64,000 nucleotides of DNA from Marinomonas vulgaris (GCF_018145875.1 NZ_JAGSSV010000013.1:1-64000), one strand, 5' to 3'; shown: positions 18,391 through 27,665, counted from the first letter of the stretch. Made by a program: numbers and translations. Notes: generated from the sequence alone by a model not told the origin.

Positions 18391-19893
18391 ATGAGTAATC
18401 AAATGTATTTAGGTCTTGATCTTGGCACTTCTGGTATAAAAGGCGTCGTTATTGACGACAAAGGCACTGTTTTAGCGCAAGAATCGGCGTCGTTAACGGT
18501 ATCTTCACCGCAACCTACTTGGTCTGAACAAGACCCTTTGTCGTGGTGGCAAGCGTGCGTTGAGGTGATTGCTCAGCTGCAAGATCGTTTGGATTTGGGA
18601 AAGCTTAAAGCCGTGGGATTATCAGGGCAAATGCATGGCGCCACCTTGTTGAATAAGCAGGGCGAAGTGCTCAGACCTTGTATCTTGTGGAACGACGGTC
18701 GTAGCCAAGCACAATGCGATGCGCTTATGGCTGAATGTCCTGAATTGATGACGCGCTCAGGAAATCTTGCCATGCCGGGATTTACCGCCCCGAAAATACG
18801 TTGGGTGCAAGACAATGAGCCCGATATTTTTGCGCAGCTAGCCTATGTTTTACTGCCAAAAGATTACCTGATGTATCGTCTGACTGGTTTGATGACCACC
18901 GACTGCTCCGATGCGGCGGGAACCTTGTGGTTAAACCCAGAAACGCGCCAATGGGACGATATTCTATTGGCGGCCACAGGCCTAACTCAGAGTAATATGC
19001 CGACAGTACATGAAGGCAGTGACTTAATTGGACATTTATCCCCAAGTGTTGCTGAAGAGCTAGGTTTGCCCTTGTTGCCAATCGTAGCCGGCGGTGGAGA
19101 TAACGCCGCAGGAGCAGTTGGAATGGGCATCACTTCGCCAGGCCAAGGCTTTATTTCCCTTGGTACTTCTGGTGTGTACTTCAGCGTGAGCGAATCACAC
19201 AAAGCTAATCCACAAAATACGGTTCATGCTTTCTGTCATGCTCTGCCTCATCGTTGGCATCAAATGGGCGTAACACTGAGTGCGGCCAATTCTTTGGCTT
19301 GGCTGGCCAAATTACTCGATAAAAGCGTACCGGAATTATTGGATGCTCTAGAAGACAGCGACATGCTGCGAACGAATGTGTTGTTTTTACCCTACATAAG
19401 CGGTGAGCGTACGCCTCATAACGACCCCTTTGCCAATGGCCAGTTTGTCGGATTGACCAACAACACGACAACAGAAGCCATGACGTTGGCAGTATTAGAA
19501 GGCGTGGCGTTTTCGTTATTGGATTGCCAAAATGCGTTGCACAGTGCGGGCAGTTCAGTAGAGGCATTGTCTTTGATCGGAGGCGGAGCTCGTTCCGCTT
19601 TGTGGCGTCAAATTATTGCGAACGTATTGAATAAGATCTTAGTTTACCGAGATGGTGGAGATGTCGGGCCAGGTTTAGGGGCGGCACGTTTGGCTTTATT
19701 GGGCGAGCAACAAAGTCAAGGACAAGATCTTGAGGCTTTAATTGCGCAGCATTGCACCATGCCGGAAATCTTGGAAGAACATCATCCAGAGGAAAGCACG
19801 CAAGACTACTACCAAGAAAAGTACGCGCTGTATCAAAGCCTTTACCAAGCGACAAAAGGGTTAAATCTTCGTTTGTCTCAGTTAACCCTTTAA
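18391..19893 (+). CDS. xylB: Xylulokinase XylB
   Basis: Phosphorylates D-xylulose to xylulose 5-phosphate for the pentose phosphate pathway. The 500-residue FGGY kinase begins with the ATP-loop LGLDLGTSGIKG (7-18), contains SGQMHGATLL and ILWNDGRSQAQC in the first domain, and GTSGVYFS and GGGARSALWRQI in the second, all as in XylB. Pseudomonas mannitol operons encode a similar kinase because polyol dehydrogenase makes xylulose from arabitol. Here xylB is on the opposite strand, convergent with the AraC regulator and thus separately transcribed. No clear ribosome site precedes the ATG. Secure as an FGGY kinase, very likely XylB. Confidence 0.92.
   Translation: MSNQMYLGLDLGTSGIKGVVIDDKGTVLAQESASLTVSSPQPTWSEQDPLSWWQACVEVIAQLQDRLDLGKLKAVGLSGQMHGATLLNKQGEVLRPCILWNDGRSQAQCDALMAECPELMTRSGNLAMPGFTAPKIRWVQDNEPDIFAQLAYVLLPKDYLMYRLTGLMTTDCSDAAGTLWLNPETRQWDDILLAATGLTQSNMPTVHEGSDLIGHLSPSVAEELGLPLLPIVAGGGDNAAGAVGMGITSPGQGFISLGTSGVYFSVSESHKANPQNTVHAFCHALPHRWHQMGVTLSAANSLAWLAKLLDKSVPELLDALEDSDMLRTNVLFLPYISGERTPHNDPFANGQFVGLTNNTTTEAMTLAVLEGVAFSLLDCQNALHSAGSSVEALSLIGGGARSALWRQIIANVLNKILVYRDGGDVGPGLGAARLALLGEQQSQGQDLEALIAQHCTMPEILEEHHPEESTQDYYQEKYALYQSLYQATKGLNLRLSQLTL
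19855..19891. terminator. Convergent-end inverted repeat, xylB/mtlR
   Basis: Perfect ten-base arms AAAGGGTTAA and TTAACCCTTT enclose 17 bases and overlap the xylB stop codon. No U run follows on either strand, so terminator function is only probable. Confidence 0.4.
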
Positions 19894-19905
19894 CAATATA
19901 AACTC

Positions 19906-20802
19906 TTAAGACGTGGCGGTCATGCCTTCGATGCGGATGTTACTTTGCGTACGGAAGTCTCTTGGTGTGACGCCTTTAAGCTCGTGAAAACGACGATTAA
20001 AGTTTGCCACGTTATTAAAGCCCACCTGAAAGCATATAGTAGCTATTTGCTGATCGGTTTCCGTTAGCAAGCTGCAGGCACGACTGATGCGTACGCGATT
20101 CACAAACTCAATAAAACGGTTGCCGGTGGCTTTTTTGAAAAAACGCGAAAAATGGCTATCGGACATACCAATCAAGCCGGCGACGCTCGATAAAGTAATG
20201 TCTTGGTTGTAGTTTTGTGACACATAATCCACAACGGTGTTGATTTTTCGTTGTAAGGTTTCGTTCGATTTAAGGTCAATTTGAACCGTTGATAATAAAC
20301 GGTAATCACGACTTTGTGCCAGTTTTTGCAATAAAGGTAGCGACAAAAGCAGTCGTGATAATCCACTAGAATCTCGTACCTTTTGGAACATTTCTTTGAG
20401 ATAAGCGTGGTCGAGGCCAAAAAATTCAATGCCAGATTTTGCTCTGGTCAGCATAGGAAGAATTTCAGCTAATTCGGGGATGATTTTCATGCCGTTGGCG
20501 AAAGCTTCATGGTCAAAACGAATCACCATATCGCGTACATGAACAATTTGCTTATCGTCTTGGCAGATCCAGTTGTGAGGCAATCTCGGGCCGGTCAAAA
20601 TAAGCTGACCTGGGGAATAATTACCGATGTAATCGCCGACAAACACCTTGCCTGAGGTTTCAACAATGAAGTGCAGTTCGTAATCTTCATGGGCGTGCCA
20701 ACGAATAAGATCGCTTGGATGACCGTGCTCAAGGTAACGGATGGTTTCGTTGTCCTGAACGATTTCGTATTCGGGGGTAATACGTTTAGCGGTATTAGGC
20801 AT
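19906..20802 (-). CDS. mtlR: AraC-family activator of the polyol operon (MtlR-like)
   Basis: A 298-residue regulator: N-terminal cupin sensor (RWHAHEDYELHFIVETSGKVF, about 35-60) and C-terminal double HTH (about 190-285, with LSSVAGLIGMSDSHFSRFFKKAT and ICFQVGFNNVANFNRRF). It resembles MtlR, which activates the mannitol operon of Pseudomonas fluorescens. It lies downstream of the polyol dehydrogenase on the same strand with a 142-base gap, so it could have its own promoter or be read through from the operon. The specific ligand is inferred from context. Confidence 0.8.
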   Translation of the reverse strand: MPNTAKRITPEYEIVQDNETIRYLEHGHPSDLIRWHAHEDYELHFIVETSGKVFVGDYIGNYSPGQLILTGPRLPHNWICQDDKQIVHVRDMVIRFDHEAFANGMKIIPELAEILPMLTRAKSGIEFFGLDHAYLKEMFQKVRDSSGLSRLLLSLPLLQKLAQSRDYRLLSTVQIDLKSNETLQRKINTVVDYVSQNYNQDITLSSVAGLIGMSDSHFSRFFKKATGNRFIEFVNRVRISRACSLLTETDQQIATICFQVGFNNVANFNRRFHELKGVTPRDFRTQSNIRIEGMTATS

Positions 20803-20944
20803 AATCTTCTCGCTTAAGCGGATACGCCGAGAGTGGACGCGGCTACCTTGCTTACTTTTTTTATTATTAATGAAAACAGACCCAAAGACGTAGACAAAAG
20901 CGGTTAAGCAAAGAGTAAACGCCTTCGGGTTGGTTGAGCATTAT

Positions 20945-22375
20945 TTAAGCATATTTTGCCATGGTTGTCTGAATAGCCTGAGTTAACTCTGTGACAAAAT
21001 CAGGGAAATCTACTGGTACTGTGCCCCATAAGAAGCTGTCTGTCGCAAAGGCTTGAATGCCCTTTTCGTCATGAGTAAAAGGGGCAAGCGCAGCACGATT
21101 TGGCTCGTGGTATGGCGTGCTCACTTTACCTTGACTAGACAAATGCATGAAGGCAAACCAACTGGCAATCCCTTGAATGGTTTTGCTTGGGGTGCGGCCT
21201 TTTTTGTAAGCACCTTCGAGTGTTGGAAACACAAAGATGGGGAACTTAAAGTAACCATCGGTGCAAATGCGCTCAACGGTATCGCCAATGTTTGCATTGC
21301 TAAAACGTTGAGCGATGATTTGGAAATACGCCGGTAAATCCACCACAGAATCCCCAATAGCAGGAATGGAATCTTGCGTGATGAAGTCGGTGAAGTATTG
21401 CTTGAGTTCACTGTCGCGCATGGCTTCGTCGAAATAGGTCAAGCCTTTTAATGCTGCTTGGTAAGTCACACAAGTATGACCCGCGTTAAGAATACGGATT
21501 TTCGCTTCTTCAAAAGGTACCACATCGGCGACAAACTGCACGCCAACACGATCCAATGGCGGTTTCTCACCAGCAAAATGGTCTTCTACTACCCATTGGA
21601 TGAAATCTTCGCCCATTACTGTCATAGCGTCGTCGATACCAAAGCGCGAGTGCACATCGTCTACGTGCTGCTGACTTGGTTTTGGCGTAATACGGTCTAC
21701 CATAGAGCAGGGGAAAGACGCATTGTCAGTCACCCATTGAGCTAATGCGGAGTCTTGTTTTGCCGCAATAAACTGCATTAGACCTGCTTTTAATAGCTCG
21801 CCATTGTGGCGTAAATTATCGCAGCACAATAACGTGATTTTGGCGTTGGATGTTTCACTACGCTGCTTTAGGCCCGCGTACAAGAACGCATAAAGTGTGT
21901 TGCGCTCACCCGCTACGTCCGCTTTGATCGCGGGATTGTCGAGCATAAGAACGCGATTTTCATCAAGGTAATAACCGCTTTCTGTGACCGTCGAGGTGAC
22001 TAGCTGGATGCTGGCGTCTGCCAATGCGGCGTCTACATCTGCCGGCGCTTTTGCGCCGTCGATTTGCTTGATCAGCGAGCGAATGTGCTCGTATTGCGTC
22101 ACGCCATCAGCGGCCATGGTTTTCAACACGTATTCGCCATCTTGATGAACAAAGCGTTCGAACGCTTGGCTGTCTTGTGGGCGAATGTTGACGCCAATAA
22201 TGCCCCAGTGTTGTTGGTCATCATGGGCAAGCAAGCGATCAATATAAACCGCTTGGTGCGCGCGATGAAACGCGCCCACACCAAGATGTAAAATGCCGGG
22301 TTTGATTGCTTCTTTTTGATAGTCTTGAACATTCAATTGTTCAGCGTTTAAAGAAGCCTGAAGGAAATTGGCCAT
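20945..22375 (-). CDS. mtlD: Mannitol 2-dehydrogenase (polyol long-chain family)
   Basis: An NAD-dependent polyol dehydrogenase of 476 residues. It belongs to the mannitol dehydrogenase/fructuronate reductase family, shown by the N-terminal HLGVGAFHRAHQAVYIDRLL, VTSTVTESGYY and CDNLRHNGELL, and MVDRITP further on. C-terminal KFPIFVFPTL and GRTPSKT (substrate side) resemble mannitol rather than fructuronate enzymes. Likely reactions are mannitol to fructose, and possibly sorbitol or arabitol oxidation. It starts one base after the mtlK stop, the last enzyme gene of the ABC operon. No fructokinase gene accompanies it, unlike the Pseudomonas operon. Confidence 0.88.
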   Translation of the reverse strand: MANFLQASLNAEQLNVQDYQKEAIKPGILHLGVGAFHRAHQAVYIDRLLAHDDQQHWGIIGVNIRPQDSQAFERFVHQDGEYVLKTMAADGVTQYEHIRSLIKQIDGAKAPADVDAALADASIQLVTSTVTESGYYLDENRVLMLDNPAIKADVAGERNTLYAFLYAGLKQRSETSNAKITLLCCDNLRHNGELLKAGLMQFIAAKQDSALAQWVTDNASFPCSMVDRITPKPSQQHVDDVHSRFGIDDAMTVMGEDFIQWVVEDHFAGEKPPLDRVGVQFVADVVPFEEAKIRILNAGHTCVTYQAALKGLTYFDEAMRDSELKQYFTDFITQDSIPAIGDSVVDLPAYFQIIAQRFSNANIGDTVERICTDGYFKFPIFVFPTLEGAYKKGRTPSKTIQGIASWFAFMHLSSQGKVSTPYHEPNRAALAPFTHDEKGIQAFATDSFLWGTVPVDFPDFVTELTQAIQTTMAKYA

Positions 22376-22376
22376 C

Positions 22377-23471
22377 TTATGCTTCCTCTGGAATAACGGA
22401 AACGACTTGGTCGTTATCGTTAAATAAAATAATTTCGTTTACGTCGACATGGATATGGACTTCTTGGCCGTCTTTTAATTCAAGACGGGCGCCAGCTTTC
22501 ACAATGATAGTTTGGTCATTTTGTAGCTGAATGTGTGCGTAGGCTTCGGAACCTAGATGCTCAACCAATTCGATGCGACCAGTCAGGTCCCCACCTTCTG
22601 GTACCAAGGTCAAATGCTCAGGACGAATACCGACGATCACAGAGTCTGGCTGAGTGCCCTTAATGCGTTTCGCAGGGAAGTGAATAGTGTGACCAAACAT
22701 ATCGAACACGAGTTCGTCTTCTTTGTGAGTGATCTTATCCGCTGGAATCAGGTTCATTTTTGGTGTGCCGATAAACTCAGCAACAAAACGGCTATTTGGT
22801 TTGCGGTACAGCTCAAGTGGTGTGCCGACTTGCTCAATTTGACCAGCATTAAGAATCACTACGCGATCGGCCAATGTCATGGCTTCCACTTGGTCATGGG
22901 TTACGTAGATCATGGTAGTGCCCAGTTTTTTGTGCAGACGAGCAAGTTCTAGACGCATTTGCACACGCAAGGCGGCGTCTAGGTTAGACAAAGGCTCATC
23001 GAACAAGAAAACTTTTGGCTGGCGAACGATCGCACGGCCAATAGCCACACGTTGACGTTGACCACCGGACAATTCTTTTGGTTTACGATCCAGTAATGCG
23101 TCTAGTTGCAAAGAAGCAGAAACAGAGCGTACTTTTTCTTGAATTTCCGCATCCGACACTTTCGCTAAGCGAAGCGCAAACGATAAGTTATCGGCTACTG
23201 TCATGTGCGGATACAAGGCGTAAGATTGGAACACCATCGCCAAATCACGCTTTGAAGAAGCCAGTTCTGTAATGTCACGGCCGTCTAGTTCGATACTGCC
23301 GCCAGTGCTGGATTCAAGACCTGCAATGGTACGCAATAAGGTGGATTTACCACAACCAGATGGGCCAACGAAGACGACAAACTCACCCTCGATGATGGAT
23401 AGGTTAATACCGCGAAGAGCGTGGTAGTTGTCGTAATGTTTTTGTAGATCAGTAATCGCTAAGTAAGACAT
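22377..23471 (-). CDS. mtlK: Polyol ABC transporter ATPase (MtlK/SmoK)
   Basis: ATP-hydrolysing subunit of the sugar alcohol importer, 364 residues, MalK/UgpC class. Walker A GPSGCGKST at 36-44, signature LSGGQ at 134-138, Walker B VFLFDEP at 154-160, and the switch histidine in VTHDQVEAMTL. The C-terminal OB-fold (MOI) regulatory region, with VIVGIRPEHL, is present. It sits between the second permease and the dehydrogenase gene. Such ATPases occasionally serve several importers. Confidence 0.93.
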   Translation of the reverse strand: MSYLAITDLQKHYDNYHALRGINLSIIEGEFVVFVGPSGCGKSTLLRTIAGLESSTGGSIELDGRDITELASSKRDLAMVFQSYALYPHMTVADNLSFALRLAKVSDAEIQEKVRSVSASLQLDALLDRKPKELSGGQRQRVAIGRAIVRQPKVFLFDEPLSNLDAALRVQMRLELARLHKKLGTTMIYVTHDQVEAMTLADRVVILNAGQIEQVGTPLELYRKPNSRFVAEFIGTPKMNLIPADKITHKEDELVFDMFGHTIHFPAKRIKGTQPDSVIVGIRPEHLTLVPEGGDLTGRIELVEHLGSEAYAHIQLQNDQTIIVKAGARLELKDGQEVHIHVDVNEIILFNDNDQVVSVIPEEA

Positions 23472-23489
23472 AAAAGAGTTTCCTAATAA

Positions 23490-24329
23490 TTATTTTACGG
23501 CGCCGAATGTAAGGCCTTGGACTAATTGTTTTTGGCAGAACCAACCGAATACAACGATAGGAGCACAAGCCAGAGTAGAGGCAGCAGACAGCTTCGCCCA
23601 GAACAAGCCTTCAGGGCTTGAGTAAGAGGCAATCATCGCGGTCAATGGCGCCGCATCAGAAGCGGTTAGAGTGAGAGACCAAAAGGACTCGTTCCAGCAA
23701 AGTACGATAGACAAAAGAGCCGTTGATGAAATAGCGCCCATAGACAAAGGCAGTACCACTTTTACTACTTCGTCCCAAGGCGTTGCGCCATCCATACGAG
23801 CCGCTTCTAAGATTTCTTTTGGTAAATCTTTAAAGTAAGAAAACAGCATCCATACCACGATAGGTAAGTTCATCAAGGTGAAAATAATCACCAAAGCGGT
23901 TTTGGAATCCAGCAAACCGTAGTCGCGACAAAGGATGTAAATAGGAACCAGTACACCTACCGCAGGCAACATTTTAGTTGAGAGCATCCACAACAAGACA
24001 TCTTTGGTGCGTTTGCCTGGCGCAAATGCCATGGAAAACGCTGCTGGTACAGCAATGATCAGCGCCAAAATGGTTGAACCAAAGGCGGTCACGATGGAGT
24101 TGAACGCGTGGTGAATATAGTCACTGCGTTCCTGTACTTCCGAATAGTTGTCTAGCGTCGGTTCAAAAATAAGTGTTGGCGGTATAGAAATCGCCTGCAG
24201 CTCTGTTTTGAACGAAGTAACAAACATCCAAAAGATAGGGAAAAATAGCACCAAGGCGATTGTCCATGCGAACAACCCTGTTATGAAGGTTTTGAGTTTG
24301 CGTTGTTGATTAAGAGTCATCGTATACAC
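23490..24329 (-). CDS. mtlG: Polyol ABC transporter permease (MtlG/SmoG)
   Basis: A 279-residue MalG-type inner-membrane permease with six predicted helices and the EAA loop ILEAARMDGATPWDEVVKVV that docks to the ATPase. An N-terminal stretch (LKTFITGLFAWTIALVLFFPIFW) is the first helix. It starts one base after the end of mtlF, so translation is coupled. Confidence 0.92.
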   Translation of the reverse strand: MYTMTLNQQRKLKTFITGLFAWTIALVLFFPIFWMFVTSFKTELQAISIPPTLIFEPTLDNYSEVQERSDYIHHAFNSIVTAFGSTILALIIAVPAAFSMAFAPGKRTKDVLLWMLSTKMLPAVGVLVPIYILCRDYGLLDSKTALVIIFTLMNLPIVVWMLFSYFKDLPKEILEAARMDGATPWDEVVKVVLPLSMGAISSTALLSIVLCWNESFWSLTLTASDAAPLTAMIASYSSPEGLFWAKLSAASTLACAPIVVFGWFCQKQLVQGLTFGAVK

Positions 24330-24330
24330 C

Positions 24331-25191
24331 TTATACCGTTAGGTTCTTGCCAACGGCACGAATTAAGAAGAAAGCGACGATATTCGCCAGCACCACGGCA
24401 AGCAAACCACCAGCAGAAGCCGCTGCAACATCAAACTGCAGAAGAGCTTGGTTGTAAATCAAGTAAGTAAGGTTAGTACTGTCGTAACCTGGGCCACCGC
24501 CGGTAGAAACAAGAATCTCGGCAAACACAGCCAATAAGAAAATGGTTTCAATCATCACAACCACCGCGATTGGGCGCGCTAGGTGTGGAATGGTTAGGTA
24601 GCGGAAAATGTGCCAGCCTGTGGCGCCATCCATTTGAGCTGCTTCTTTTTGCTCGGTGTCTTGTGACTGTAATGCCGTGACAAATACCAAGATTGCAAAG
24701 GGAAGCCACTGCCAGCTCACCATAATGATGATGGACATGAGCGGGTAACTGGACAGCCAATCAATCGGTTCAAGTCCAAGAGATTGGGAAATCCAAGCAA
24801 AAATGCCGTATACCGGGTTCATCATCATGTTTTTCCAGATCAAGGCATTGACCGTCGGCATGATGAAGAAAGGAGAAATCAGTAAGACACGAACAATGCC
24901 TTGACCAAAAAATGGCTTATCAATCAGCGCAGACAGCATGACGCCAAAGACCACGGTAATGAACAATACAGAGAGTAGCAGTATCAAGGTATTAGACACG
25001 GCCGGAATAAAGGCAGGGTCGGTGATAAAGAACTCAAAGTTTTGCCAGCCTACAAAGCCATTTTGATCAGGATTATACGAACTAAATTGGATCGTAGAAA
25101 AGTAGATGGTCATGGACAATGGAATGATCATCCAAGCTAAAAGCAGGATGACAGACGGCGCCATTAATAAGCGAGTGATTGAACGCTTCAT
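24331..25191 (-). CDS. mtlF: Polyol ABC transporter permease (MtlF/SmoF)
   Basis: A 286-residue MalF-type permease with six predicted membrane helices; the EAA loop is EQKEAAQMDGATGWHIFRYL. Segments WQWLPFAILVFVTALQ and STGGGPGYDSTNLTYLIY are typical of the mannitol/sorbitol importer group. It lies downstream of the binding protein, across a 135-base gap containing a strong stem-loop. Confidence 0.92.
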   Translation of the reverse strand: MKRSITRLLMAPSVILLLAWMIIPLSMTIYFSTIQFSSYNPDQNGFVGWQNFEFFITDPAFIPAVSNTLILLLSVLFITVVFGVMLSALIDKPFFGQGIVRVLLISPFFIMPTVNALIWKNMMMNPVYGIFAWISQSLGLEPIDWLSSYPLMSIIIMVSWQWLPFAILVFVTALQSQDTEQKEAAQMDGATGWHIFRYLTIPHLARPIAVVVMIETIFLLAVFAEILVSTGGGPGYDSTNLTYLIYNQALLQFDVAAASAGGLLAVVLANIVAFFLIRAVGKNLTV

Positions 25192-25248
25192 GTTGTATGT
25201 CTCTTATTATAAGCAGAAATGTTCACCCTGAAGGCGGGTGAAGAGAAT

Positions 25249-25274
25249 AGGAATAGGGCTTAGGCCCTATTCCT
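25249..25274 (-). promoter_or_regulatory. Intercistronic stem-loop after the polyol binding-protein gene
   Basis: Perfect eleven-base arms AGGAATAGGGC and GCCCTATTCCT with a four-base loop, 53 bases after the mtlE stop. There is no U run on the transcribed strand, so it is more likely an RNA-stabilising or partial-stop element that keeps binding-protein levels above the permeases. Confidence 0.6.
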
Positions 25275-25326
25275 TAGTTCAGTCATGATGTTAGTGGCGA
25301 ACCACTAATCATACTTGACCAGTAGC

Positions 25327-26646
25327 CTAGTAGTATCCAGCACGACGCATTTGACGATCAGCTGACGTGTTCGCTGATTTCAATGCTTGCTCAACGGTCA
25401 TGGAACCGGCTAGTGAACCAGAAATCATTTGACCTGTTGTGGTACCAATCGCTTGGAACTCAGGGATAGCAGCAAACTGAACACCAACATAAGGGGATGG
25501 TTTAAGTGTGCTGTCGTTTGGATTTGCAGAATTGATGGCTTTTAGCTCAGCATCAGCAAATACAGCGGCTTCTTGGAATTTAGGGTTAGCGTAAGTGCTT
25601 GTACGAGTACCTGTTGGTACGGCTGCCCAGCCATTTGTATTACCCACAAGCTGAATGTATTCTTTTGATGTTGCCCAACGAACAAACTTCTGCGCCGCTT
25701 CGGCGTTTTTAGTGGCCGCTGGAATGCCTAGAGACCAAGCCCATAGCCAGTTTGCGCCTTTTTCTGTGACAGAAATAGGAGACTGAGCGAAGCCAACTTG
25801 ATCGGCTACTTTACTTTGTTTAGGGTCGGTTACGAAAGACGCTGCGATGGTAGCATCAATCCACATGCCACATTTGCCTTCGTTAAACAACGCTAGACTT
25901 TCGTTGAAGCTGTTACTGCTTGAGCCTGGAGGGCCATATTTAGTAAGCAAATCAACGTAGAAGTTAACCGCATTGCTCCATTCAGCCGATTCTAGCTGAG
26001 GCTTCCAGTTTTCATCAAACCAGCGTGCACCAAAGGAGTTTGCCATGGTCGTCATTAACGCCATGTTATCACCCCAGCCAGCTTTACCACGCAAACAAAT
26101 GCCGTAAATGCCTTTGCTCGGGTCGTTTACGGCAGCAGCAACATCGCGAATATGTTCCCAACTATCACGGTCGTTTACTTCCATACCGGCTGCTTTCACA
26201 AGATCTTTACGGTACATCACCATAGAGCTTTCGCCATAGAAAGGCGCTGCATACATGGTGCCGTCATAGGATAGGCCATCGCGAATGGAAGGTAGGATAT
26301 CTTGTGCGTCGTAGTTACCACTAGTATCAACCGCTTGTAACCAACCGCGTTGACCCCAGATAGGTGCTTCGTACATACCGATGGTCATTACATCGTACAG
26401 ACCACTTTTGTTAGCAATGTCTTGTGTGACGTTTTGACGCAATACGCTTTCTTCTAAGGTTACCCATTTGACTTTAATGTCTGGATTGGCTTTTTCGAAG
26501 GCAGGTGTTAGTTTTTGCATTTCAATCATGTGACCGTTGTTTACGGTTGCCACTGTGATTTCAGTTGCCGCAAAGGCAGAGAAGGCCGTCATTGATGCAG
26601 CAACAGATACTGCACAGGCTAGAGTGTTCTTAGTAAGGCGTTTCAT
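25327..26646 (-). CDS. mtlE: Polyol ABC transporter substrate-binding protein (MtlE/SmoE)
   Basis: A periplasmic family 1 solute-binding protein of 439 residues. The signal peptide has a KRLTK start, a hydrophobic core and probable cleavage after AFA at about residue 26. NGHMIEMQKLTPAFEKANPDIKV and SYDGTMYAAPFYGESSMVMYRKD are characteristic of the mannitol/sorbitol group. As first gene of mtlEFGKD, it has the operon promoter upstream. Exact substrate (mannitol, sorbitol, arabitol) is not resolved. Confidence 0.9.
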   Translation of the reverse strand: MKRLTKNTLACAVSVAASMTAFSAFAATEITVATVNNGHMIEMQKLTPAFEKANPDIKVKWVTLEESVLRQNVTQDIANKSGLYDVMTIGMYEAPIWGQRGWLQAVDTSGNYDAQDILPSIRDGLSYDGTMYAAPFYGESSMVMYRKDLVKAAGMEVNDRDSWEHIRDVAAAVNDPSKGIYGICLRGKAGWGDNMALMTTMANSFGARWFDENWKPQLESAEWSNAVNFYVDLLTKYGPPGSSSNSFNESLALFNEGKCGMWIDATIAASFVTDPKQSKVADQVGFAQSPISVTEKGANWLWAWSLGIPAATKNAEAAQKFVRWATSKEYIQLVGNTNGWAAVPTGTRTSTYANPKFQEAAVFADAELKAINSANPNDSTLKPSPYVGVQFAAIPEFQAIGTTTGQMISGSLAGSMTVEQALKSANTSADRQMRRAGYY

Positions 26647-26969
26647 AGGTTTTCCCCGTTTTGGAGTGTCTTTGTTTTTATAGTGGTACCTAACTCTTGA
26701 TAGTCTCGTATCAAGTCTTAAGTAATATAGACTATGTCATAATTGACACGTTAATACATAAATAGCCGATACTTGTACTATTTTGTTTTGTTTTCAGGAA
26801 AATGCTGCAAAAACAGTCAATATAATATCCGTTTAAAGTGATGATGTGCCGGTATCTCTTTGTCAAATAAGGGGTTTATTTGATAAATGTCACAGAATCA
26901 CTGGGGGCTGTCCTCGTTTTCCCTAAGAAAATGACTATAATGTCAAAAATCTATCAGAAGGATAAAATC
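26647..26969. promoter_or_regulatory. Divergent mtlE/sdhE control region
   Basis: 323 bases. On the mtlE side are two clean dyads: CTTGATA (26696-26702) facing TATCAAG (26709-26715), and TGTCA-TAAT-TGACA (26735-26748), with AGTCT/AGACT arms between (26714-26733). They lie 50-100 bases upstream of the mtlE ATG, where AraC-type activators usually bind, although such activators normally prefer direct repeats. On the sdhE side the last bases carry the ribosome site AGAAGGAT. No gene is seen. Confidence 0.5.
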
Positions 26970-27245
26970 ATGAGCGAAACATCGGATTCATTGAGCTTTA
27001 AGCGCCTCAAATGGCAATGTCGTCGTGGAATGTTAGAGTTAGATGTCTTATTAGAGCCGTTTTTAGACGAAATCTATTTAACATTGGATGATGAAGACAA
27101 AGCGCGTTTTCACGAGCTGATTAAATGTGAAGATCAGGAAATGTTCCCTTGGTTTATGCAAAAAGAAATACCGGAGAACCCTGATCTTGCGCGAATCGTA
27201 ACTATTATTGTGAACCGTGTTCAGCCTGAAAGCTACGGAGCTTAA
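26970..27245 (+). CDS. sdhE: Succinate dehydrogenase assembly factor SdhE
   Basis: SdhE (YgfY/CptB) binds flavoprotein SdhA and promotes covalent FAD attachment. The 91-residue start is chosen at the ATG giving MSETSDSLSF, with AGAAGGAT seven bases upstream; longer in-frame starts to 26880 lack a site and would add unrelated residues. The family motif RGMLELD is at about 18-24, followed by LLEPFLDE and acidic C-terminal helices (ENPDLARIVTIIV). The coding end overlaps ygfX by 29 bases, the conserved sdhE-ygfX pair. Confidence 0.93.
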   Translation: MSETSDSLSFKRLKWQCRRGMLELDVLLEPFLDEIYLTLDDEDKARFHELIKCEDQEMFPWFMQKEIPENPDLARIVTIIVNRVQPESYGA

Positions 27246-27657
27246 ACGCTCGACGATCAGCACCGCAGTGTGGCTGATGGTCACTCTGTGCTATTTGGCC
27301 CTGCTGAAACTCTTTTGGATGCCTACCATTTGGTGGGCATTGCTTTTATTGGCTGTGGCAATAGTGTGGTTGGCTGTTGGAGTGATTGGGTGGCGTCAAC
27401 CGGCTGTTACTTTGAGTCTACATGAAGATAACGCCATCTTGTGCCGCGGTTCGCAGTGTCAGTCATTGATTTTTGTTCGATTCAACGCTCTGCAACTGAT
27501 TGCCAAGATCAATCGAGGTTCGCGGTGGCAAGATCTTCTTTGGCCAAAATTCCAAGTGATTTATCGAGACAGTCTTTCGCCAGAAGACTATCAAATCGTC
27601 CGCTCTTTTGCGGCGCAACAAATTCTGTTGCACCGCAGTGAAGAAAATAAAGGTTAA
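27217..27657 (+). CDS. ygfX: YgfX/CptA-family membrane protein
   Basis: A 146-residue small membrane protein beginning at GTG inside the end of sdhE. Two close hydrophobic segments (about 17-33 and 37-57, WLMVTLCYLALLKLFW and ALLLLAVAIVWLAVGVIGW) precede a soluble C-terminal domain. Position next to sdhE and this architecture match YgfX (CptA), described in E. coli as the membrane toxin-like partner of SdhE that affects cell shape through FtsZ/MreB; whether it acts as a toxin here is unknown. Sequence conservation in this family is poor, so context carries much of the call. Confidence 0.7.
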   Translation: MFSLKATELKRSTISTAVWLMVTLCYLALLKLFWMPTIWWALLLLAVAIVWLAVGVIGWRQPAVTLSLHEDNAILCRGSQCQSLIFVRFNALQLIAKINRGSRWQDLLWPKFQVIYRDSLSPEDYQIVRSFAAQQILLHRSEENKG

Positions 27658-27665
27658 CACCTTGA

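Noticed and set aside
13662..26969. Genomic island with mobile-element boundaries
   Set aside because: No integrase, transposase, tRNA, direct-repeat att sites or clear base-composition break was seen at either edge; only the gene-order argument remains, given as a finding.
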